This document shows, piece after piece, positions 25,051-32,803 of a stretch of DNA of 54,346 bases (the stretch's first letter is position 1; each line of letters opens with the position of its first letter). The DNA is from Bacteroidales bacterium (GTDB lineage Bacteria; Bacteroidota; Bacteroidia; Bacteroidales; FEN-979): contig JACZJJ010000029.1 of assembly GCA_014860625.1 (NCBI GenBank), positions 1 to 54,346 of the forward strand, written 5' to 3'. The translations under genes and the position numbers were made by a program. Below the pieces are notes generated by a model, which had not been told where the DNA came from, searched no databases, and worked only from the letters and a program-made list of their open reading frames with translations.

Positions 25051-28000
25051 ATGAAAAAAATATTGGCTATTGATGATCAGAGAGATAACCTGGTCTCGTT
25101 TCAAGCGATCGTAAAGAGCTATATGCCTGGTTGTACGATTATAACTTCCCAGTCGGGAAAAGAGGGTATAAAAATTGCACAGAATGAACAGCCGGATGTG
25201 ATCCTGCTGGATATCATCATGCCCGAAATGAATGGGTACGAAACATGTTCGCGCCTGAAAGCAGATCCCTCAACCCGGCGCATCCCGGTCATCATGATCA
25301 CAGCCATCAAAACTGACACTGAAAGCAAAGTGAAGGCCCTGGAATCCGGGGCAGATGCTTTTTTAACCAAACCTGTCGATCCTACTGAACTCTCTGCCCA
25401 AATCAGTGTTATGCTGAGGATAAAACATGCTGAAGATCAACTCGAAAAAGATAAGCAGAACCTCGAGCAATTGGTTGAAAAGAGAAGTACAGAACTGTTT
25501 CATAGCGAGCTTCGATATCGTACGCTAACCTCTTTGGCCCCGGTTGGGGTGTACCAAACTGATAAAGAAGGGAAATGCATCTATGTAAATCAACTATGGC
25601 AGGAGATGGCGGGGCTTACTCCCAACGAGGCTGAGGGTGAAGGATGGATAAAAGGAATTCATCCACAGGATCGTAATTTGGTATTTCAAAGCTGGAACCG
25701 AATGGTTGAAGAATTTGGAAAATGGGGAGTGGAATATCGGTTTCAAAACAAAGAGGGAAAAACTACCTGGGTATATGGTACGGCAAATAAAACTGTTGAC
25801 AATCAGGGAGAAGTCACCGGATACATTGGTGTCAATACAGATATCACAGAACTTAAACAAGAACACCAGGCATTAATTGAAAGCGAAAACAAGTTACATA
25901 CTCTTTTTCATGCAATGACAGATGTTGTATTTGAGATGGATTATGAGGGAACCTACCTCTTTATCGCACCAACATCACCTGAGTTATTGTACATGGTGGA
26001 AAAAGATATAATTGGAAAAAGGTTGCACGACATATTTCCTAAACCAGAAGCTGACATTTTTCTTAGCTTCATCCGTGAATGTATAGATGAAAAAAGCACC
26101 AAGACTATTGAATATCCTCTTATTATTAATAACAACACTATATGGTTCGAGGGAAAAGCAACTCCAATATCTCAAAAAAGTATTCTATATATTGCACGGG
26201 ATGTTACACCATGGCGTAAGGCGCAAATAGCTCTAAAGGATAGTGAAGAGAAATACAAATCGTTATTTGAAAAATCAGAAGATGCCGTATTAATAATCAG
26301 TGATGAACGGTTTGTTGACTGCAATCAGGCGACTGTAAAAATGCTTCGATATGAAGCCAAGCAAGATCTTTTAAATACTCATCCTTCAGAACTAAGTCCT
26401 GAGAAACAGTCTGATGGGAGATCATCTTTTGAAAAAGCTGATGAGATGATGAGTATTGCTTTGAAACGTGGCAGTCATCGATTCGAGTGGGATCACAAAA
26501 AAGCTGATGGAGAAGTTTTTCCGGTAGAGGTGTTACTTACTCCCATTCCCAATATAGATGGAAAGACGATTATTCATACTGTATGGCGTGATATTTCCGA
26601 GCGAAAAAAAGCTGAAAAAACTCAGCGTATCCTTTACAACATATCAAACGCCACAAACACGTCGGAGAATCTGGATGAATTGTTTCAATTCATTAAGGAT
26701 GAATTACATCAGATCATCGATACGACAAACTTTTTTATCGGATTATGGGATGGAGAATCCGACACGGTTTCGATCCCCTACATTGTTGATAAAGCCGATC
26801 ACTTTACTTCATTGCCGATGAAAGGATCGTTGACTGGATATGTCATCAAAAAACAACAATCGCTGCTTGCCACCAAAGAGATATTTGAAAAGCTTGAGCA
26901 ACAAGGAGAAGCTGAAATAATCGGGACAGATTCAAAAATCTGGTTAGGGGTTCCGATGAAAAGCAAAGGTGTTGTAACCGGAGTAATCGTGCTTCAAAGT
27001 TACGATGACGAGAAGGCATTCACTCAGGCAGATGTTGAGGTCCTTGAATTCGTTTCTCAACAGATCAGCCTCTCCATTGAACGGAAAAAGAGAGAGGAAG
27101 AGTTGAAAGAAGCCCTGAAAAAGGCTACGGAATCCGATCGGTTGAAGTCTTCTTTCCTGGCAACCATGTCGCACGAATTGCGAACACCCCTCAACGCTGT
27201 CATTGGCTTTTCAGATATCATTGATAAGACCTTTTCTTTGGATGAGATCATAAAGATGAATCAGCGTATCAATGTTAGTGGAAAGCACCTTTTAACAATC
27301 ATTGAAGACATTTTTGATATCTCGCTTATTGAAACCGGGGAGATCAAAATAGATAATGAAAAATTCGATCTTGTTCCGTTTATGCTTGGCATCCATACAT
27401 TTGTGTTGGCTGAACAAGATGCTCTTAAGAAACAACATCTCGAAGTTACATACCAGCCACCTCAAAACCTTAATGACGTTTTCCTTTTTTCAGATCAGGG
27501 AAAGATAAAGCAGATTTTACTGAACCTGCTGAAAAATGCCCTGAAATATACACATGATGGATCTGTCAAGTACGGCTTTATGACGGAGATTCAGGAGGAA
27601 AAATCATGGTTGAAATTTTATGTGAAAGACACCGGAATAGGGATATCACAGGATTTGCAACACATGATATTTGAGCCATTTCGTCAGGCCGATGAATCTC
27701 ATACCCGGGTATACGGTGGAGCAGGACTTGGATTGTCTATCTCTAAAAAGCTAACGAACCTGTTAGGAGGAGAGCTTTGGGTTGAGTCAACAGCAGGGAA
27801 AGGATCTACCTTCTTTTTTACTGTTCCGCATGAACAGCCAGAGGTCATTAACCCTGCTAAAGAGTTTAAAGGTACAGGAGGAATTCATTCGTATCCGGGA
27901 AAAACTGTTCTCATTGTTGAAGATGAAGACTCAAACTATGAATACCTGAATATTATACTCCACATGGTAGGGATCACCACACTATTTGCCCAAAACGGGC

Positions 28001-28257
28001 AGGGTGCGATAGACCTTTGTAAAACCAATCCCGCGATCGACCTGGTATTAATGGATGTCAAGATGCCTATGATGAGTGGGTATGAGGCTACCGCTGTGAT
28101 TAAAAAATATCGCCCTGACCTCCCGGTTATTGCACAAACTGCTCACGCTATCATCGGTGATAAGGCGAAGGCCCTGGAAGCTGGCTGCGATGAATACATT
28201 TCAAAACCTATCAATAAAGAAGATCTGTATAAACTTATAGGTAAATATTTTAATTAA
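25051..28257 (+). CDS. Hybrid sensor histidine kinase: REC-PAS-PAS-PAS-GAF-HisKA-HATPase-REC
   Basis: 1068 aa, no membrane helix, so cytosolic. An N-terminal receiver (1-120, ILAIDDQRDN, phosphoacceptor in LLDIIMPEMN, KPVDP) is followed by three PAS domains (about 150-265, 275-390, 398-515, each with a PAC-like end such as GYIGVNTDITELK), a GAF (about 530-665, ITDTTNFFIGLWDGE-like region), HisKA with SHELRTPLNAVIGF (His near 708), HATPase (GGAGLGLSISKKL) and a C-terminal receiver (LIVEDEDSN, MDVKMPMMSG, SKPINKED). The arrangement suggests that phosphoryl groups arrive from another kinase through the N-terminal receiver, with the preceding membrane kinase as the obvious candidate, and are then relayed. 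Partner assignment is inferred from position only. Confidence 0.92.
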   Translation: MKKILAIDDQRDNLVSFQAIVKSYMPGCTIITSQSGKEGIKIAQNEQPDVILLDIIMPEMNGYETCSRLKADPSTRRIPVIMITAIKTDTESKVKALESGADAFLTKPVDPTELSAQISVMLRIKHAEDQLEKDKQNLEQLVEKRSTELFHSELRYRTLTSLAPVGVYQTDKEGKCIYVNQLWQEMAGLTPNEAEGEGWIKGIHPQDRNLVFQSWNRMVEEFGKWGVEYRFQNKEGKTTWVYGTANKTVDNQGEVTGYIGVNTDITELKQEHQALIESENKLHTLFHAMTDVVFEMDYEGTYLFIAPTSPELLYMVEKDIIGKRLHDIFPKPEADIFLSFIRECIDEKSTKTIEYPLIINNNTIWFEGKATPISQKSILYIARDVTPWRKAQIALKDSEEKYKSLFEKSEDAVLIISDERFVDCNQATVKMLRYEAKQDLLNTHPSELSPEKQSDGRSSFEKADEMMSIALKRGSHRFEWDHKKADGEVFPVEVLLTPIPNIDGKTIIHTVWRDISERKKAEKTQRILYNISNATNTSENLDELFQFIKDELHQIIDTTNFFIGLWDGESDTVSIPYIVDKADHFTSLPMKGSLTGYVIKKQQSLLATKEIFEKLEQQGEAEIIGTDSKIWLGVPMKSKGVVTGVIVLQSYDDEKAFTQADVEVLEFVSQQISLSIERKKREEELKEALKKATESDRLKSSFLATMSHELRTPLNAVIGFSDIIDKTFSLDEIIKMNQRINVSGKHLLTIIEDIFDISLIETGEIKIDNEKFDLVPFMLGIHTFVLAEQDALKKQHLEVTYQPPQNLNDVFLFSDQGKIKQILLNLLKNALKYTHDGSVKYGFMTEIQEEKSWLKFYVKDTGIGISQDLQHMIFEPFRQADESHTRVYGGAGLGLSISKKLTNLLGGELWVESTAGKGSTFFFTVPHEQPEVINPAKEFKGTGGIHSYPGKTVLIVEDEDSNYEYLNIILHMVGITTLFAQNGQGAIDLCKTNPAIDLVLMDVKMPMMSGYEATAVIKKYRPDLPVIAQTAHAIIGDKAKALEAGCDEYISKPINKEDLYKLIGKYFN

Positions 28258-28298
28258 TAAATTACTTTTACATACGAAAAGAGCAAACCCCAATAATC

Positions 28299-28664
28299 AT
28301 GGCACATGTATTAATCATAGATGACGACCAGGTATTCAGATCCTCATTGTCGAAAATGTTTGAAAAAGCAGGCTATATTGCAACAACTGCCAGCGATGGA
28401 GAAGAGGGGCTGTCTCTTTTCAGTACTCTTGGTTTTGACCTGGTGATTACGGATATCATCATGCCTGTGATGGAGGGTATTGAAACGATTCTCAAATTGC
28501 TGGCTTTAAGTCCTGATTTGCAGATAATTGCTATGTCGGGTGGAGGCAAGGTGGGTGCCGAGGAATACCTGAATACCGCCCGCCTTCTGAGGGTAAATGC
28601 CATTCTTAAAAAGCCCTTCTCGTTCAAAGAGCTGCAGGAAGTGCTCGAAAAATTAAAAGCCTAA
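28299..28664 (+). CDS. Single-domain response regulator (receiver only)
   Basis: 121 aa comprising one receiver domain: acidic pair in IIDDDQVF, phosphoacceptor Asp in VITDIIMP, a Ser in place of the usual Thr (IIAMSGGG) and Lys in ILKKPFS. No output domain. It follows the hybrid kinase after 41 bases and is probably the diffusible output or phosphate sink of the cascade. Its last bases overlap by four the stop of the convergent HD gene. Confidence 0.9.
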   Translation: MAHVLIIDDDQVFRSSLSKMFEKAGYIATTASDGEEGLSLFSTLGFDLVITDIIMPVMEGIETILKLLALSPDLQIIAMSGGGKVGAEEYLNTARLLRVNAILKKPFSFKELQEVLEKLKA

Positions 28665-29221
28665 AGCCCAATTTCTTCTGCAATCGGAAGCATCGACTCG
28701 ATCGCCAGCGCGGCAAACTCAGGCATTGGAATCCCTATTTTCTCGCACTCTAGAATATTCTCACGACTCACCGATGCGGCAAATGCCTTTTCTTTCATCC
28801 GTTTGACGACTGATTTTGATTTCACACTGGCGAGTTTTTTATCCGGATAAACATAGGTAGTGGCAAAGATCAATCCGGTGATGGTCTCTCCGGATGCCAA
28901 TGCGTGCTGAAATTCAGTGCTTCGCTCTTTTCCGGATGAGCACTCGTTGTGCATCCTGATGGCATCCAGGATGTCAGGATCCACATCAAGGTGTTTCAAC
29001 AATACTTCCGTCTGAGTCCCGTGAACAGTCGGCTCTGCATTGGTTACCTCTACATCGAGGTCGTGGAGCAAGCCCGCTAAGGCCCATTTTTCTTCATTCC
29101 TTCCAAGATGCCTTGCCAACCCCCGCATAACCGCTTCAGAAGCCAGCGAGTGGGCGATCATTTTGTCGTTCTTGATGTAGGTATTTAACAACTCTATGGC
29201 TTGCTCACGAGAAATTGACAT
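28661..29221 (-). CDS. HD-domain protein (putative phosphohydrolase)
   Basis: 186 aa. HD-superfamily ligands are visible: an early His (MIAHSLASE), the pair in LAGLLHDLDVE, a His in PTVHGTQTE and another in IRMHNECS. This resembles HDIG-type small proteins annotated as hydrolases, often described as acting on nucleotides, with no certain substrate. The C-terminal half (about 125-186) is helical with a Lys-rich patch. Cytosolic. It is convergent with the receiver gene, with a 4-base overlap. A minus-strand TATCTTTG box lies at 29238-29245, just upstream of the ATG. Not a chemotaxis or GGDEF-linked protein. Confidence 0.88.
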   Translation of the reverse strand: MSISREQAIELLNTYIKNDKMIAHSLASEAVMRGLARHLGRNEEKWALAGLLHDLDVEVTNAEPTVHGTQTEVLLKHLDVDPDILDAIRMHNECSSGKERSTEFQHALASGETITGLIFATTYVYPDKKLASVKSKSVVKRMKEKAFAASVSRENILECEKIGIPMPEFAALAIESMLPIAEEIGL

Positions 29222-29237
29222 GGTACGTGTTTTCTAA

Positions 29238-29245
29238 CAAAGATA
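29238..29245 (-). promoter_or_regulatory. -7 box for the HD gene
   Basis: Minus-strand reading gives an exact TAnnTTTG (TATCTTTG) 17 bases before the ATG at 29221. A clear -33 TTTG is not seen upstream. Confidence 0.45.
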
Positions 29246-29531
29246 TGATCTTTTTAAAAATGAACCTTGTAACTAATATTCGGCACTACCAGTGCGTCGG
29301 TTCGAATAGAAATCTGATTCTTCAGGAGTCGGCCTGGTACCAAGCAATTCATTTGGAAAGATCTCTTCCAGTGAAGCCATTTTCAGAAGCATCCGTCGGG
29401 AAGAGGAAAAACAATCTTGCATTCCACTGTCATTGAGATAGTTGTCGAATCTTTCCTTTTTTTTTTGAAAAAAATTTCACTCCAACCTTTTACCTTTTAC
29501 CCTAAAACCGGATTAATGTCAAAAATTCCAC
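29246..29531. other. Intergenic gap with no gene seen
   Basis: The divergent gap between the HD gene and the secreted T9SS protein spans 310 bases including the HD promoter box. The stretch holds no ORF with coding character (open frames here are short and lack family features), no tRNA-like cloverleaf and no terminator hairpin. A/T-rich runs (29458-29475) and two copies of cttttac near 29485-29499 precede the ATG at 29532 and may form part of that gene's promoter region. Confidence 0.5.
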
Positions 29532-31994
29532 ATGAAACGAATTGGATATTATCCGGTTTTGCTGCTAATTGTTTTTTTGTGGCTCCCCGGAGAGATGATG
29601 GCGGCTACAATTGTTTCAGCCAAATCGGGAAACTGGGGGAGCGCTGATACCTGGGAAGGAGGCGTTGTCCCGACAAAGAATGATTCTGTTACGATCCTGA
29701 GCGGCGATACAGTCATCGTTGAATCCAGCGGGAAAAGCGGCTACACCCTGACAGTCGAGAGCGGGGGTGTGTTGTATGCCAATAATTCCTCCACCGGTTC
29801 AAACCCAAGGTATGTTTATATCTATGGTGACATTCTCTGCAACGGTGTTATCGGGAATGGGTCAACCTATGACCTTATCGGCTTTAACATTGAGGGTGAT
29901 ACCTGTGAGATCACGGGATCCGGTGTTTTCGATGCCTCCCGGATCCGGAAATACCTGAACGATTTCGATACCACAACCCTGATCATCCATCGCCTCGTGA
30001 CACTTCGCATCGGGGGAACAGCTCTGTATAACAACCGATCGGGGACGGTTTTTCAGGTGATCATTCAAGCCGGCGACACGTTGAATTGCTGCGGAGACGG
30101 AATAACATCCGGAAATGTTGCGATCGATGGGATCAACGGCGCCGCCAGTTCAACAGGAGGAGGGTCAATCACTGTGAACGGAACTCTGATGGTTTCAGGA
30201 ATCCTTTACCTGACCAACAGCAACTCATCCAACCCGGTATCTGTGACCATTTCAAATGGGGGTGTCATCAAAACAGCCTCCATCAGCTGTCCGAACAGTG
30301 GAAATTCCGGACACTCGTTCACCATTGAGGGTGGCGGAATACTGAACCTGACCGATGCCGGCTGGGGAGAAATTGGATTCTCCAATAACACCTATAGCTT
30401 TCTGCTGGGTTCCACAGTGATCTATTCGGGAGATACTCAAACGGTAGGAAATCCTGCGAACTATCACCACCTTACACTCTCGGGCAATGGTACTAAAACC
30501 GTTCATTCCGATATGGTTTTCGGAGGAGATCTTGTGATTTATGAGGGTGCCGTTTTAGAGGTTGATGCCGGAACAAATCTCACAGTAACAGGGAATTGCT
30601 CGCTTTCGGGAACCGGATGCCTGATATTGAAATCGCCTGCCAACTCCGGACCAACGGCCTCATTTATTCCAAATGGAGGAGTGTCCGGCACCGCGACGGT
30701 TCAGATGGAACGGTATCTAACGAAGTACCTGAATCCGGATGATTCAAGATACCACATGCTTTCGGCTCCGGTGGCCGGACAGGGTATCCAACCCGGATTT
30801 GTTGCCGACCCACCCGAATCCGGAACCGATTTTTACCGGTGGGGTGAAACAGAAGGGGCATGGATGAACTGTAAGGATGAATCAGGCAATTGGAATACCT
30901 CATTCCAGGCAGGTGATAATCGCACATTTATTCCTGGCATGGGATATCTGATAGCCTATCCTGAGGATGCACTGAAACTATTCAACGGAACACTGATTAC
31001 CTCGGATCTGTCGCCAGCAATAACATATACGGAAGGCGATTATGCAGGATATAACTTAATAGGAAATCCTTATTCGTCGGCATTGGATGCAGGGATTGAC
31101 AGCTGGGTGAAGAGCCATGTCGACAACGCGGTTTGGGTGTGGGATGGTGAGGCGGGGAATTACAAAAGCTGGAATGGAAATGCAGGGAATCTGACAAATG
31201 GGATTGTTCCGGCTATGCAGGGGTTTTTTGTACATGGAAACGGCCCTGATCCTTCGCTTACCATTCCCGCCTCTTCCCGTGTACATGCCAACCAGGTATT
31301 CTACAAAGAAGCTCCTCAAAACACACTCAACCTAACTCTATTTCATGGAGATCGAAATGATGGAATCACCTTGTCAATCAACGATTTATCCAATTCAGAA
31401 TACAGTCCGTTGGAGGATGTTCTAAAACGATATGGGGCATTAGACGCTCCTCAGCTTTTCTGGATTGAGGAGGATACCTATTTGTCTGTAAATGTTCGCC
31501 CCGGAAATGTGACTGGATTGATACTACCAATTGGATTTATTGCTGATGCTGATGGCGAATACCTTTTCTCTTTCGATGGAATGGAGAGTTTCCCAAACGG
31601 AGAGGACATTTTTCTGGAAGATCATTCGGAACAAAAAAGTATAAATCTAAGACTCCATTCCGACTATCGGTTTCAAGCTTCAGCCGGATACGATGCCACC
31701 AGGTTCACTATCCGGATTGGAAATCCTGCCAGTGTTTTTGAAAAAGAGCCTGATCGGATTATTTCGTTTTCGATAGAAGAGAAGAGGATCATTATTCATG
31801 GTCTTGAGTTGGATGAGTGTCCTGTTCGGGTCTGTCTGTTTAATCTCACAGGCATCCTCGTTACAGCTGAATCAGTTGATGCTACTGATCCGGTTGTTGA
31901 GACGGACCTTCATGATGGAATCTATATCGTAAAAATAATTTCAACCGGCCATACTGTTACAGGTAAAGTATTTCTTCATGATCCAACAAATTGA
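29532..31994 (+). CDS. Secreted beta-helix/G8-like protein with T9SS C-terminal sorting domain
   Basis: 820 aa. N-terminal signal peptide (MKRIGYYPVLLLIVFLWLPG, cleavage near MMA-ATI), then a region typical of Bacteroidota 'Asn/Gly-rich' adhesins: GNWGSADTWEGGVVPTKND with repeating valine/glycine-rich beta strands (VTIL, DTVIVES, LTVESGGVLYANN) resembling a G8 or parallel beta-helix fold to about residue 380. A middle part (YLTKYLNPDDSRYHMLSAP, GYNLIGNPYSSALD) is a motif common in Bacteroidota secreted proteins just ahead of the sorting signal. The C-terminal ~75 residues (VRVCLFNLTGILV ... GIYIVKII ... GKVFLHD) fit a type A T9SS sorting domain. Predicted to be exported across the outer membrane and attached or released; ligand unknown. 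The small PID-CTERM-like gene follows after 24 bases. Confidence 0.85.
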   Translation: MKRIGYYPVLLLIVFLWLPGEMMAATIVSAKSGNWGSADTWEGGVVPTKNDSVTILSGDTVIVESSGKSGYTLTVESGGVLYANNSSTGSNPRYVYIYGDILCNGVIGNGSTYDLIGFNIEGDTCEITGSGVFDASRIRKYLNDFDTTTLIIHRLVTLRIGGTALYNNRSGTVFQVIIQAGDTLNCCGDGITSGNVAIDGINGAASSTGGGSITVNGTLMVSGILYLTNSNSSNPVSVTISNGGVIKTASISCPNSGNSGHSFTIEGGGILNLTDAGWGEIGFSNNTYSFLLGSTVIYSGDTQTVGNPANYHHLTLSGNGTKTVHSDMVFGGDLVIYEGAVLEVDAGTNLTVTGNCSLSGTGCLILKSPANSGPTASFIPNGGVSGTATVQMERYLTKYLNPDDSRYHMLSAPVAGQGIQPGFVADPPESGTDFYRWGETEGAWMNCKDESGNWNTSFQAGDNRTFIPGMGYLIAYPEDALKLFNGTLITSDLSPAITYTEGDYAGYNLIGNPYSSALDAGIDSWVKSHVDNAVWVWDGEAGNYKSWNGNAGNLTNGIVPAMQGFFVHGNGPDPSLTIPASSRVHANQVFYKEAPQNTLNLTLFHGDRNDGITLSINDLSNSEYSPLEDVLKRYGALDAPQLFWIEEDTYLSVNVRPGNVTGLILPIGFIADADGEYLFSFDGMESFPNGEDIFLEDHSEQKSINLRLHSDYRFQASAGYDATRFTIRIGNPASVFEKEPDRIISFSIEEKRIIIHGLELDECPVRVCLFNLTGILVTAESVDATDPVVETDLHDGIYIVKIISTGHTVTGKVFLHDPTN

Positions 31995-32018
31995 AAATCA
32001 CTTACTAATAAAAATAAC

Positions 32019-32309
32019 ATGAAATCAAACTGGAAATTATTGATTGCGGGGACAACACTTTTGATGGGTTTCTGCGTATCCGCCTGGGCAGATCCACCTG
32101 AGCCTCCGCCGCCTCCTTCAGGTCACGGTCAAAACGGCAATGCTCCGGCTGGAGCTCCGATTGATGGTGGACTTGGAATTCTGCTGGCGATGGGAGCCAC
32201 TTACGGGGGAAAGAAGGCGTGGAGTGCGTACAGGAAGTGTAGACCCCTAAATCCCCGAAAGGGGACTTGCTCCTCCCTTCGGGAGGATCATTTCTGCGAA
32301 GCAGAGTAA
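32019..32309 (+). CDS. Small secreted PID-CTERM-like protein, C-terminus supplied by a repeat element
   Basis: 96 aa. Signal peptide (MKSNWKLLIAGTTLLMGFCVSAWA), a Pro/Gly-rich mature stretch (DPPEPPPPPSGHGQNGN) and then APIDGGLGILLAMGATYGGKK, which matches from memory the PID-CTERM type short C-terminal signal of Bacteroidota (PIDGG, a short hydrophobic helix, basic end). In that type the protein normally ends a few residues after the GKK. Here the reading frame runs on for about 25 codons through a palindromic repeat at 32243-32333, and the stop codon lies inside it, so the natural end was probably lost. Cotranscription with the T9SS cargo gene 24 bases upstream is likely. Function unknown. 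Confidence 0.7.
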   Translation: MKSNWKLLIAGTTLLMGFCVSAWADPPEPPPPPSGHGQNGNAPAGAPIDGGLGILLAMGATYGGKKAWSAYRKCRPLNPRKGTCSSLREDHFCEAE

Positions 32310-32333
32310 GCCCCCTTCAGGGGGTTTGGGGGT
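32243..32333. repeat. Compound palindromic intergenic repeat (family member 2)
   Basis: Outer imperfect arms (32243-32270, acccctaaatccccgaaagg start; 32307-32333, ending gggtttgggggt) enclose two perfect hairpins: tcctccc-ttc-gggagga (32271-32287) and tctgc-gaa-gcaga (32293-32305). It lies between convergent genes and could act as a two-way terminator. It resembles the element at 3857-3944 in its CCCC(T/G)AA..GGGG core. It supplies the last codons and stop of the small PID-CTERM-like gene. Confidence 0.8.
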
Positions 32334-32340
32334 AACGATT

Positions 32341-32802
32341 TTATCGTTTCCCCTTAAAGAACAGCTTCAGCAACGTACTGCTCTGTTCTGCAAGCATTCC
32401 TGAAACCACCTCTGTTTTCGGGTGGAGTAACGGATGGTTAACTAACCTGTACCCTCTTTTATCGTCATTGGCACCATAAACAATTTTCCCAATCTGAGTC
32501 CAGAGAGCTGCCCCGGCACACATGACGCAGGGTTCAAGTGTTACATACAACGTACACTCATTCAAATATTTTCCTCCTAAACCGGAAGCCGCAGCCGTAA
32601 ACGCCTGCATCTCTGCGTGGGCAGTTACGTCGGTGAGTGTCTGAGTAAGATTGTGAGTCCGTGCCAGCACTTCATTGCGACAAACGATCACAGCGCCAAC
32701 CGGTACCTCATGCTTGTCAAATGCCTTGACTGCCTCTTTCAGCGCTTCATTCATGAAGTACTCGTCAGAGAAAAGCTCAAAGGAGGTTCCGGACGACATC
32801 AT
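32341..32802 (-). CDS. tadA: tRNA-specific adenosine deaminase-like nucleoside deaminase
   Basis: 153 aa. The zinc-deaminase motifs are present: VTAHAEMQAF (His and catalytic Glu) and EPCVMCAGAAL (two zinc Cys). The N-terminal FMNEALKEAVKAFDKHEVPVGAV matches TadA, which converts A34 to inosine in tRNA-Arg(ACG) anticodons, better than guanine deaminase. The C-terminal KTEVVSGMLAEQSSTLLKLFF also fits TadA. Length fits the family. The start ATG lies one base after the stop codon of the upstream T9SS gene (32804), with ATG choices at 32802 and 32799. Cytosolic. Confidence 0.9.
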   Translation of the reverse strand: MMSSGTSFELFSDEYFMNEALKEAVKAFDKHEVPVGAVIVCRNEVLARTHNLTQTLTDVTAHAEMQAFTAAASGLGGKYLNECTLYVTLEPCVMCAGAALWTQIGKIVYGANDDKRGYRLVNHPLLHPKTEVVSGMLAEQSSTLLKLFFKGKR

Positions 32803-32803
32803 G

